A DNA stretch of 64,000 nt from Gordionus sp. m RMFG-2023 (lineage: Eukaryota > Nematomorpha > Gordioida > Chordodea > Parachordodidae): positions 4,311,743 through 4,375,742 of the forward strand of contig NC_088778.1 in the NCBI RefSeq assembly GCF_954871325.1. The letters are read 5' to 3'. The notes below the pieces were generated by a model. It was not told where the DNA came from. It ran no database searches and saw nothing but the letters and a program-made list of their open reading frames with translations. Position 1 is the first letter of the stretch, and the number at the start of each line of letters is the position of its first letter. Position numbers and translations under genes: made by a program. Positions 49,741 through 61,479 of the stretch are shown in pieces.

Positions 49741-52700
49741 GGGTCATTCCATGTCAAATCAATCACTTTACAACCCGACCATCTCAGATTTTGTTAAAAT
49801 TTGGTATTTAAGTTAGTAAAGTATTGTAAGTGACGAATCCAAAATATTAGACTCTTAACTCTATTAGAACCGGAGATATAAGGCTTCAAAGTGGCTCAGC
49901 TTGGTCATTTTTTGAAAAAAATGAATTTTTAAAATTGGGATAACTTTTATACTAGATGCACTATGTATATCTATTATGGCTCATTTTATAGCCCTAAGTA
50001 AACTCTTGAACGTATGTTAAATAAAATTAATTTTTAGTTTATGTATTTTTTTTAAATTGCGGTTAAAAATTTGTGATTAATTTTTTAAAATGTTAGACTA
50101 AAATTTTTTTTCCAAATTTCAGATATTTTGTAAAGATTACCAAGAACTGTTCATATAAAAAATTTCAGAGTGGGCCCAAAAATATTAATTAGAGAAAATC
50201 TCATTTTTGAAAAATCCGCTAGATGGCGTAAGTAATTTAAAATATCAATTTTAACAATATAAGTCAAATTTTTTTTATTCCATAATAAAATATATATCGA
50301 ATAATTAATAATAGTAACCTTAAAATAATTTTAATTAAATTTCTTTAAATTTAATTTATATATTGCCAAGTTAGATTCATCATTAGTTAAAGTGTATGTT
50401 CTTCCGGTGGCTGTCAAGGGGTTGACAATTGTGAGAATATCATATATCGGAATAATTAGAATATCTGGTATTGATGGATAATAAAAGGATTGAGAAGGTC
50501 CTTTTGGATGTAAAAAAATTACCTTTATTTCAGCATCGCTAATAATATCTTGAATGTATGCTACCCACCATTCATTATCATATAAACATGTAACATACCC
50601 TTTAATATCTTTAGTTGATATTTCGCTTATTATATTTTGTATTTTTTCTAATTTCGCTTCAATAGCACTGGAATATTTTTTTGTATTTATTTGTGATAAA
50701 TTAACAGGATAGACTGCATGAATTTTTTGAGTACCAGGAATTGAAAGAGCTCTTGCAAATCGTTCCGCTAAAAATTCTTGCTCATCTTGGTATTCTTTAT
50801 GGGTTGTATAGGAAAAATAAATATTTTTTATATTTTCCTCAACAAATTTAAAGAATTCATAGGGAGATTTTATTTGATTATCATAAGGACGTTGTAAACT
50901 GGCCCGCGCAGCCAAGCGTTTAACGGTTCCCCCTATTCCATCGCAAACATTTTTCCCATGGGCAGTAGAAAAAAAATGCCATTCTGCTGGGATGGCGAAG
51001 TCTACTTGATGATAACACAAATTTATAAAATTTTTCCTATTTTTATATTGAGCCGCGGACCCATCGGAATAATAAAAAATGTATTTTGGATCGGATAAAA
51101 AGTAATTTTTTAGAAAATTTATCAATTTTTTTGGAATAAATAAAATAAACAAGTGTTATGTTCCAGCGATTCAGATATGGCCACATAACTTATATGATTT
51201 AATACATTATTTACTTTATAATATATACCAAATGGATGTAGAGTAACCTGGGAAGTGGCCCAGTGATAACTTTGGACTTCATCTTGAAGTATAAATGAGT
51301 AATTTTCAGAAAAATCACAGATAATCAAATAATGATTATGCTCTAAATTATTTTTAAGATTCTGATGGAATCTGTTTTGTTGTTCAGTAATAAAAGCATG
51401 GCGAATCAAAATAAATATTTTTTCAAATAAGTAATTAAGAAATTCGTCAGCTGTTTGCGTTAGGGTTTCTAGACTGGTTCTATCTACAGATATCCATTGC
51501 TTGAACGTTATCCTGTATATATCATGTGCAATTAATAAATTTTCTAATTTAGCCCTTAATTCTTGGTCCCCCGGACATTCATGACATTCGCCAAAATAAC
51601 AGGCTGGTAGGGGAGATTTTTGGAATTATGTCTTTGTAAGTCTTTATCTCAAAATCCCTATTTTTTGTTAAAGTTGCTAAATTGCTACCTATTATTAGCA
51701 ACTTAACATTCTGATGGATTAGGCAGACACAAACCGAGTGAGTGCCACTTGAACCTGGCATTATGCAATTTTTAGGGCGCAATGAGGCGAATTTTGAAAA
51801 TCCGATTTTAAGAGAAGGGTAGATAGTTTTGAAATTTATATAGATTTCTTTTAAATTATTAAGAATTAACCTTTTTTGAACGTTAATCCTTTCATCATTT
51901 TCAATTATAGAAACGCAATCTTTTTTTCCGGGTAATAATCTACTATATTCGTCATTTAAATAGAAACTTTTTACAGTGTCAACTGTGCCCTGATTTATGG
52001 TTTTACCTGCTTTCGGATTGGGGGTTGAAAGAATACCCTTTTACCAAGAATAAATTTTGAATTACGGATCAACAATAATGGATAATTATTTTTCATATGA
52101 GTTATTAAATCTTCGCTACCATTTGTATTCGTTTTGGGTTGAAGAATTTTGGCAATCGCGGTTGAAATTCTGCCAAGTTTTTTCTTGGGATATCCTTTCT
52201 CTCTTAGTCTCTTTTTTTTTATTGGTGAATGCCACATTTGATCTAAAGTAGAATTTAAAGATTCTAAAAAAATTGTAGGGATTTGCGCATTATCATTATT
52301 ATTTGGATAATTATTTTCTATATGGATGGAGTTTAGGAAATTATTTGAGGTTGTAGCTATGTTACTATCCTCTAAAATTGAAACATCTTTCTTCTTTTTA
52401 TATAAAGATTTGCGACATTTAGGACAAATATAATCTCCTTTGTTAATTTTATAATACATTGTCATCCAAATACTGACTTTACGAAGTCCTTTTTTGGAAT
52501 AATGATTTGGCAGATTTAATGGATTTGTACAAAACATTTTAATAAAATATTAATAAATTAATTAATTTTAAAAATTATAAATTTTAGGAAAAATAACAGA
52601 CGATAAATTATTGGAAAAATTTTTTCGAAAAATCGATAATTTAATTAAAATTATTTTAAGCTTACTATTATTAATTATTCGATATATATTTTATTATGGA

Positions 52701-53238
52701 ATAAAAAAAATTTGACTTATATTGTTAAAATTGATATTTTAAATTACTTACGCCATCTAGCGGATTTTTCAAAAATGAGATTTTTTCTAATTAATATTTT
52801 TGGGCCCACTCTGAAATTTTTTATATGAACAGTTCTTGGTAATCTTTACAAAATATCTGAAATTTGGAAAAAAAATTTTAGTCTAACATTTTAAAAAATT
52901 AATCACAAATTTTTAACCGCAATTTAAGAAAAATATATAAACTAAAAATTAATTTTATTTAACATACGTTCAAGAGTTTACTTAGGGCTATAAAATGAGC
53001 CATAATAGATATACATAGTGCATCTAGTATAAAAGTTATCCCAATTTTAAAAATTCATTTTTTTCAAAAAATGACCAAGCTGAGCCACTTTGAAGCCCTA
53101 TATCTCCGGTTCTAATAGAGTTAAGAGTCTAATATTTTGGATTCGTCACTTACAATACTTTAGTAACTTAAATACCAAATTTTAACAAAATCTGAGATGG
53201 TCGGGTTGTAAAGTGATTGATTTGACATGGAATGACCC
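49741..53238 (-). mobile_element. DNA transposon with 600-bp terminal inverted repeats and 4-bp target duplication
   Basis: The 3,498-bp element starts GGGTCATTCCATGTCAAAT and ends with its inverse, ATTTGACATGGAATGACCC up to flanking-sequence differences. Inverted repeats are 49741-50340 and 52639-53238, with only a few mismatches. Direct repeats ACTT flank it (49737-49740, 53239-53242). One minus-strand transposase fills the interior. The 4-bp target duplication is compatible with the Sola superfamily, but I cannot place the family firmly. The unoccupied site TTTTATACTTCAAAT survives in copy A near 29671. Confidence 0.93.
50331..52537 (-). pseudogene. Transposase of the 600-bp-TIR element (DDE-like, family uncertain), frameshifted
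   Basis: About 735 codons fill the space between the inverted repeats. In order: a CPKCRK zinc knuckle with C3/H12 upstream; a KR-rich linker; LLPGKKDCV; FSKFASLRPKNC; SGTHSVCVCLIHQN; a CYFGECHECPGD cysteine cluster; CDFSENYSF (likely first catalytic Asp); YHWATSQVTLHPF; YYSDGSAAQYKNRKN (likely second Asp); and HGKNVCDGIGGTVKRLA. I know this architecture from unannotated arthropod and Hydra proteins. Three single-base frameshifts interrupt it, each at a short homopolymer (C5 near 52020, A5 near 51617, A7 near 51137). Otherwise it is complete, which suggests recent activity or assembly errors. Confidence 0.85.
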
Positions 53239-55069
53239 ACTTATCAATATTTATAAAATTTAATCTTTAGGTATTTATAAATATGAAAAAATGATGTACA
53301 ATGAAAAGATAAATTTTTAAAAATAATCGAAAAAATATTTTTTTTTACCATTTTTGAAACTTCGTACACGATTTTAGACAAAAGTGGGGACGCATTTATT
53401 CTAACCGAATGCTTTCCTAATTTAGAATATCAATCACAATATATTATTGATTTATTTGATTAGATGTTCCGTTTCGGGATTGGTTACTGATTGGTTGCAA
53501 TTTTTTTTTATTATCTATCCCAAATTTATCAAAAATCTTAAACTCCATATTTTAATTTTGATAAACTTTTTAATATATTTTTTTTAGAGTTTAAAATAAA
53601 ATCTTCAAAGATTTGTTGTGGACAAAAAAATCTTTATAGATCATAAAATTTAATATATTTTTTTGAGAGCTTTCAAACTTAATTTAAAGCAAACAAAAGG
53701 GTTGAATATGATTAATTAAAAATAAAATTTTAATGTTTATTTTTGTGGAGAATAGTAAGTATCAGGATAAAAAATATATATATTCTGTTCTGGATTAGAT
53801 TCTACTCGAATATGGATTTGGTTTCATTTTAGTTTCTATTTTGATATAGCTTGATTAAGAAAAAAAAGAATGAAAGACAGACAGACCTGTAACACAATTG
53901 TCGACGTTTATACAGGCAACTGCTCTCTTAGAATTTTCATATTTTCCTCAACGTATTCCGTGGAACCTACATCTAAATTCTTCCGCATCCCAACTGGCAA
54001 AAATTATGGTCCTTCTAGGATTTCAACCTCATGTTCGTTAAATATTATTTTTTTTTTAAAGTAAACCAATATAATAAGAAATATATAAATAAAATTTAGT
54101 ATACATTTTGTAATTAAATGGTAGACATCCTATTTTTTTTAAAATTTATAACATATTTAATAAAATTAATGTATGTAATAAAAATCTTGATGATCTGAAC
54201 TTACCTAATGTTAATATGATAAATATTCTACGCCCCCCCTACTTAATCCATCTTTTAATTAATTATAATGATGATACCGTTTTGATGTAACAGTGCAAAC
54301 ACCCTCGAAATCTCTAACAAGCAAGCAGTACCACCTACAGGATCACTGCCTCCATATGTCCAAGCGTCCCTGAGATTACCTAGAATTACGTATCTGTCAG
54401 GTTCTATATCTCCATTAATACGCCCTTTCACATTGTAGATATGTCTTTTCTCCCTCTTTAAATTTACATCGAGTTTAACTTTCCTTTAGTAGGAGGAATG
54501 GTTGGATTATTATATTACATTTACAAGATATTATTGAATAACTAATATTTTCAAATTTTTTTCGTAAATTCTCAATGTACTTTTTATGATTATTATAAAT
54601 AGAGCCCGACAGTTTTATGTTAACCCTTCTATAAAAAATAGGAGTTTTTCTCTTCGTAGAAGATATTTGGATAATAAAAATAATAATACATATATTTTTA
54701 AAAAAGTATAAAACTTTTAAAAGTTACTTTTACAGTTACAAAAATTATTGAATTACAATAAATCATGTTGTTCAAATTAAATAAGCATCATAACTGTTTA
54801 TTATGCTTGGATTACTTTGAATAATTTTTTTTTAGCCATTTAGATTATATAATTATAGGAGAGGCTTAATATACTCCCTGGCTTAATAAGATTCAGGGCT
54901 TCATATATTCGCGTCTCCTCTTTTTTGAAAAGCATTAAAAATGTGTGCGCGATATTATAAATGCCTAAAAAAATAAACAATGTTATGCTAATCATATTCA
55001 TATTTTATAATAAAATAAAAGAAATTCAAACTTGTCTTCCTGCTGAAACTGAACAGTTAAGCTTGTATG

Positions 55070-55286
55070 ATTGTAGCGGGATCTGATTGAGTCACGATTT
55101 AACAGATGATCGATTTTTAAAATCTGTTTATGAGATCAATTTTTATTTATTTACAATCAATAATTTATAGATTATTATCATGAATGTTAAAGATGAAATC
55201 AATATTAACAAATAAAAATTGATCCCAATAAACAGATTTGATTTAAAAATCGATCAGTTGTTAAATCATGACGGATCGTATCCCAA
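55070..55286. repeat. Inverted-repeat element family 1 (MITE), copy 3
   Basis: GTCACGATTTAACAGATGAT and AATCTGTTTATGAGATCAAT on the left; TTGATCCCAATAAACAGATT and GATCAGTTGTTAAATCATG on the right. Positional twin of 32600-32810. Confidence 0.85.
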
Positions 55287-55389
55287 TAGGAATGCGGCCT
55301 TGCTCAACACCCTGTTTAAAAAACACAGCATAATAATAATATATTATAATAAATCTAGAAGATATATTATTTATTATAGAAATCTGGGC

Positions 55390-55700
55390 CAGGCCGGGTC
55401 TATTTTTTAAAAACAAATTTGGTTCGGGCTGAATATTTTAAAAAAAAATCGGGCCGGGTCGGGCTTAAATTTTTAAATATAATATCATTATATTTAGTCA
55501 AATAAATTGATATATTTTAAAATTCTTGCAAGAAACAACCCTAATATTTTTTATTTGCTAGAATATATTAAATTTTTCTATATTTAAATAAATTAGCGGG
55601 TCTGGCTTTTCGGGACAAATAAAAAAATTCGTTTGGGATAGGCTCGGATCGACAAATTTTTTTGGGCTGGGCTTGAAAAATTAGGCCCGATGCAGATCAT
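55390..55700. repeat. GGCCGGGTC-rich hAT-like terminal repeat
   Basis: GGGCCAGGCCGGGTC, ATCGGGCCGGGTCGGGCTT and a terminal TTAGGCCCGATGCAGATCA. The end motif recurs at 60575-60592. Confidence 0.55.
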
Positions 55701-57172
55701 TAATTAATTATCCTAAAATAATTAATAAAATCAAATATATTTAAAAAAAGTAATAGACTAAATACCAACCAAATTTATATAAAACGCAACTTAATCTTAT
55801 CTTGATTTTATATAATCCAAACCAGAGTTTAAAATGCTCTTCAAATTAAAAAAATTTTTAAATTTTGAATCCACGAAATTTTTTTTTAGTAGAAGATTTT
55901 GGTGGAGAATGATGATCAAATAAAATTTTCGATCAAATTTTACCTAAAATTTGATATCTTTCATAGATAAATATTTTGTGATTATTATGCTTAATAAATC
56001 TTTCATGATGAAAACCACAAATTTTTTAAATTATTTTATGATTTTCTTTAAAAATCTTCAAGTAATCAATTGAATTTTTTTTTCAAACCGAACTGAGAAT
56101 AAGGAATCTAAAACACGAATCAATCATTTTTTTTTACCACTCAGATTTAGAATCAATAAATCCAAGCCCAGTTTTATAAGTAAAATTCAAGCTACCCTGC
56201 CATTCCTTAGGAACGATCGTGCCATTCATGCTACTTAATAGGTGCCAGGCATCTGTGTATGATATAGGAGTAACTAATATGGAAGGTAGAGAATTTTTTG
56301 GAGGCATTTCCCTATACATAGAGGCTACACAAAATTTAAAAAAAATTAAACTTATTTAAAATATTACTGTTTAACCAGTTAAAATAATATAAACTTTGGA
56401 ATAACAAACGGTGGAATGTTAAGAAACTCGTTTTTAATTGTTGTAGCAAATCTAGTGTGACAACAAAAGTAATATTTAAGCGGGAGTAGTAAAGAATTTG
56501 TCGGTTAGAGGTCAGCTTTGAACAAAGTTCGGCCCAAATCAGATGTAGCTTACTCTGGACCCTTTAAATTTAATAAATCGGGAGAAGGCTCTAAAGATTT
56601 TCGCCGCTAATCAAAAAATATTTTTGTTCGATAGCTCTTTGTTTTGTTTATGGCGAATAAGGAACTGTCAAATTACTTAAACCCTTAAAATAGGATTTTA
56701 ACTAATTTTGATAAATGCTTTGAAGATTGGAAAAATATACATCAGATATCAGCTTGCCAAATCTCATCCATAAGCTTGACCATAGGGTTGGGTAGGGTTA
56801 AAAATATAAAATGGTCTAATTGGGAGATTTCTGAAATTTTTATTCGGACCATCCCAGAATTTTGCATTCTTTGTAAAACCTTAAATAATATACAATTAGC
56901 TTAGAATAATTTATATATTTAAATTTTATATTATTATAAAAGATAAATAGATTGCAGCGTGGACATTGATTTTTATATTGATAAGTAGATATTTAGTTTT
57001 CATTTTTAAAATTAATTTTGGAAAAAAAATTAACAAAACATTTTTTGCATTGTTTCTTCTGCAATCTCACGAAAACATTAAATTCAAATAATTAAGATCC
57101 ATATTTAAACTTTTATTCCCTAAAAAAAATTTTCTCCCTTAAATATTTATTCCCTAAAAATAATATTTGAGT

Positions 57173-57216
<44 letters not shown>

Positions 57217-57219
57217 TTT
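57173..57219. repeat. (TTTC)n microsatellite
   Basis: About a dozen TTTC units in intron 5 of copy B, at the place where copy A has the long CCCTT/CCTTT tract. Confidence 0.95.
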
Positions 57220-57749
57220 CTTTATTTAAATCATTTTTTCTGTGCTAGGTTATTATTTAATTAATTTTTTAGAAATGCATTTTTTAATACCTTCGTAAAG
57301 TAGTTACTTATATTTTACTCCGAAAATCTTGATAGACAATAAAATCAAATTACGTAGAGAAGGATATCCCAGAAAAAGAGATACGCTTCCCATCTGAACA
57401 CCAGATTCCGGCATCCAACAGGTATTAGGGTATACTACATTTGAGTCTATACCTTCTAGAGCGAAATTGATAAGATCGGAGTATAAGATAAGACAGCAAG
57501 TTTAAATGCTTCTGCGTTTTTGACCTTATATAAAATTTGTGTTTTTTTTAAATATAAATTTAACAGTAGGTGCTTAAAAAGATGAATATAGAAATGACGA
57601 AGGTGATGTTTGAAGATAAAGATTTAGAAAAGATAGAGGAAAAAGGAAGTGGCTATGTGGTGTGTTGGCAAGGATGATGATAGAAACTCCAATAAATGTA
57701 CCTACTCTTTCGTAAATGAGTTCATAATAGGTGATGTAGTGGTGTAAAG

Positions 57750-58330
57750 GGATACGTGCAGAAGGCAAGCGCGATATTTGAATGTGTGAAAGGAGTGAAA
57801 GATGATGGTAATAAGACTGTTTTTTATATCGAAAATGAAATAGCTTTGAAAAAACTGGAGAAGTTCAATACTAGCGCAGTTGATGGTTTACTTGGCAGTG
57901 ATGGCAAGGATAAGATATGTTTAAAAGAATTTCAGAGAAATGTCTTCAATTTTAACGAATAAAATGTCTCTCTAGCTTTGAATGGTAATGTTTATGCAAG
58001 CTTTGCTGGAAGTTACATCTTGTAGGCAGCAAGACGTGGCAAAGAGCTGGAAAGGATTGCGATAGAAGCAATGGATGGTGTAGAGAGAAGAAATAAACTG
58101 AAATGGTTTGGATATGTTGAACGGAAAATAACCAGGAGATTTAGATTTTGGTTATTAGTAGAGGAACATGACCCAGAGGGACCAAAGGCAAGTTTGAAAA
58201 TGATAGATAATGAAATAAGGACCGTTAAAATGGAAAAAGGGGATTAGAATAAAAAATGGTCTACTAGAGTAAACTTAGAAAAAGACCATTAAACGACGAT
58301 GAGGAAGAAGAAGAATACCAAATAGTTTAA
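57750..58330 (+). pseudogene. LINE C-terminal fragment in copy B intron 4
   Basis: GVERRNKLKWFGYVERK, then HDPEGPKASL and IDNEIRTVKMEKG, follow the C-terminal tail pattern of non-LTR retrotransposon proteins (LRWFGHV.R ... G.PK.S). The upstream frame 57756-57962 may be more of the same element but is not diagnostic. Copy A lacks the whole 57720-59308 stretch, so it arrived after duplication. Confidence 0.6.
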
Positions 58331-59164
58331 ATAATATTTTTCGCTATGCTCTTAAAGAATATATATTAAATGTAAGACAGAAACTAATTTTTTTTTGTGT
58401 TTTCTTTATAAAATACTTTTTTTCAAAATTTGCAACATTGTAAATATAAGAGATCCCTTAAGCCCAGCCCGTGGAAATTTTTAAAGAGATTCCTAGGCCC
58501 GGACTTGCACATAATTATGAAGGAAATAAGTCAAATATTTGCCCAATTGTGAGCTTTGTAAAAAAAAATTGCTAAGTTTCTTCCTAATCGGTAGCATCTC
58601 AGTCTGTATATCAGAGTATTTTGCTAATTTTTCGACTTTAACTTCTACTCTCTTATCAATCATAACAATCTTTAAAAATAATCTATGAAAAATAAATCCA
58701 ATCAAGAAAGCGATTTTCCCTCCAGGGGGATTCTGTGACTTCGAAAATTTATCAAAAGGGGTTTTCACTTCGGAGGATAGTTGGGGGGAGGGGAGTGGAT
58801 CTAGTCCAGAAGTTTTTTTGGGAGTGCTCGAACCAAAAGATCTTGTGTCTTATTTTTTTTCAAATGTAATATATATTTAATATATGGGGATAGGAAGAAA
58901 AATAGTTTGATAATGAGGTATACGCCTTAATATATTTATTATAGTAGAATATTGAATATCTGAGAAGAAATTTAGCATACATGAAAAGATAATATATTTT
59001 TAAAGGAAAAAATTAATTTATGATGGTAGAAAGAAATTATACGTGAACATTTTATAGATATAAATCATACAAATATAAATTATTCTTATCACATTTAAAA
59101 TTATTAATAACATTTTTCGATATGTGAAGACTCATTTTTGTTTTCAGTTCTTTTATGTTGTTTT

Positions 59165-59300
59165 TGAAGTAGTGTTGCTAAACGAATGGATTTGAACCGA
59201 TTTTTAAAAAAGGTCTAACCTCAATATAAGCCCTCAAGATTTTGTTAATAGATGTCCAAACCTTTGTGCCATCTCAAGCTTTCGGCGTCAAAGAAGCCGT
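59165..59300. repeat. Inverted-repeat element family 2 (MITE-like), truncated
   Basis: TAGTGTTGCTAAACG, GGATTTGAACCGATTTTTAA and AGCCCTCAAGATTTT correspond to one end and the core of the 49470-49680 element, in the opposite orientation. Confidence 0.6.
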
Positions 59301-60419
59301 TTTTTTTTACTAGATCAAAAAAATTTTAAGAGTGTGTAAATTACAAATAAGTATAATCATAACCTTGGATCCCCTAAAGATGGAACCATATCTGGTTATA
59401 CCAATTTTACCTGCCAATGAAAGATTTAATCGGGTCTTCAGATTCAAAAAGTCATCGTAGATACCATAATTGACGTAAATTAAATCCGACTTGTATTTTT
59501 TTAATGTTTCAAATTATAGTTACGAAAGAATGGCAAATTATAATTTCATTTCTTTATCCTTTGAGTCATTCCAGCTTGTTTAAAAAACGTTTAATTATTT
59601 TTTTTTACCATAAAAATAAACTTCCTCCATAAGACTGTGTCATGTGATTCGACTTAATTTGAATACTTAAATTTCTTTTTAGTATAGGTTAAAAAGTTGG
59701 GCACTCTATTTAGGTTTGTTTTAAATGTTTGGTGGATTATTTTTTTTTCGCATTTTATTCAGTTTTTTTGGTTTTTTTATAAAACTTTTCTTTTGATTTT
59801 TTGGCTATTTAATTCGATACTAAAAAAACCAATATAAGCAATAGGTCGACCAAGGACACAGTCTAAATGCTAATATCAAAATTTAAAAGAGAAAAGAAAA
59901 GTAACCTGGATATTTCCATCAGCCGAATCGGAATTGTAAGGAGGAATCAACTTTGGGTCATTTTTATCTGGAAACGAATCATTGTTTATACCAGTAAATT
60001 CCCGGTCACCCCCCTTGTCAATCAATGAAACCTTGTCTTTCCTAAGGGTAGGTTTATGTTTCAATTACATTATAATACTTAGGTAGACTGACGATAAATT
60101 AATTAAAATGCATAAGCGCTCGTTGAAAAAAAAAGCCAGCTGAGAGCATGCCATGTTAGTTTCCGGTATAAGAATCGTGATTTCCCAGGTAGAAATTATT
60201 TAAAGAGAAAAAAATATTCAGATCTACAGAATATTCTAGTCATTCCTATAGCCAACTATACCCTTAGGGACTTAAAATATTTTAAAAAATATATCTAAAT
60301 TTATCAATTTTATGTTGAATTTTTTATGTAAAATAAAAATATGTCATTTTATTTATAGAAAGTAGATGCCATATAACATATATCGTTTATTTTGAGTAAT
60401 TATAAAAATTAATTTCTAT

Positions 60420-60597
60420 ATTTTAATAAATTCTGGCTGGAGCCGGTAAATTTTATCAAAATATTTGGGGTTTGGGCCGAGCCGGCAAAACTTTTTTGAA
60501 AAATTTTTAGGTTTGGGCCGGGCCGCGCAAAACTTTTTAAGCAAAATTTCGGGCCGAGCTGGGCTTGGAAAATTAGGCCCGATGCAGATCACTACAC
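60420..60597. repeat. GGCCGGGCC-rich hAT-like terminal repeat
   Basis: GGCTGGAGCCGG, TTTGGGCCGAGCCGG, TGGGCCGGGCCGCGC and GGGCCGAGCTGGGCTT, ending TTAGGCCCGATGCAGATCAC. In reverse complement the end GTGATCTGCATCGGGCC looks like a hAT terminus. Confidence 0.55.
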
Positions 60598-61479
60598 CAA
60601 ACTCTTAAATTTTGGAGAAAAATACTAATAAAACAAATAAGGGAATTATTAGTTATGGTGGGGTTTTAAAATGCGAAATTTTGAAGTAATTCTTTAAAAA
60701 AATTTAAAAATAAGAAAATTTAAAAAATACTTCCATCGTGGGGAGTACACAATATTAATATTTTTATATAAGAAGCAATTACTTTAAAAGTGTTTATTTA
60801 GTTCCTCCAAGAAAATTGTATGAAATAATAGTACACCCCACCCCCTTTCGTTGTAGCGGGTTACTGATTCATAATGTAGATAATTACGCACATGCTGGAA
60901 TACATTTCTTATCAACATAATTTGTTTTCAAATGCAAGATTAGCCAAAATAGATGATTTAAAATTGAGGGATACCTAATCCCCATGGATTGCATATTCCA
61001 TCACGAAATGCATAATAATTAGTAAGATTTTTTAAAAAAAATGTAGGATAAACAAAATATAAATTACTAATATAATAGCGTTACCGTATATATGATTCAA
61101 TGTTCGATGCATTTATGTTATCCAGAATATTTTGATTAATTTCATCGCTTTTAATGGATTTTGAATCGATTTGATCTTGACTTATTAAGTTACGTATTAT
61201 AAGACAAAAGTAAAACACTGTAAAAATATGCGAAAACATTTTTAAAATAATAATAATTAATTTTTTATTATCTTGTACTATTTCTAAAAAAAATTTAAAT
61301 TATAAATTTTGCCAGTTATATTAAATAATGGTAACGTAATTGAATCATAAGTTTTTGGTATATTTTTTAAATTATAGTTTATTATTAAAAAAAAATGTTT
61401 GATTTAAAAGTCCATGAAGTTGGCCCACGCTATTTATTGATTTTTGATGATTTATCTCGGATGGATTTGTAACCAATTT

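Larger units (their letters stand above)
47663..61239 (-). pseudogene. M28 metallopeptidase copy B, decayed duplicate of 27929-40338
   Basis: Exon equivalents: start at 61239; about 59907-60045, 59366-59491, 57347-57527, 56138-56324, 54297-54500, 53887-54035, 53349-53416, 49215-49400, 48675-48925 and 47663-48265. Exon 2 is absent. Exon 5 has a 1-bp and an about 20-bp deletion. In exon 7 the first zinc-ligand His is Leu (GNLRDAW). Exon 8 has TGA for Trp and frameshifts. In exon 10 LGSGSDF has become LSSESDF and a 2-bp insertion shifts the frame. Exon 11 has a TAA (Ser codon in A), and exon 12 a 1-bp deletion. Exons 1, 4, 6 and 9 remain clean. Exonic identity to A is about 90% by eye. Best read as a unitary decay after tandem duplication. 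Confidence 0.9.
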
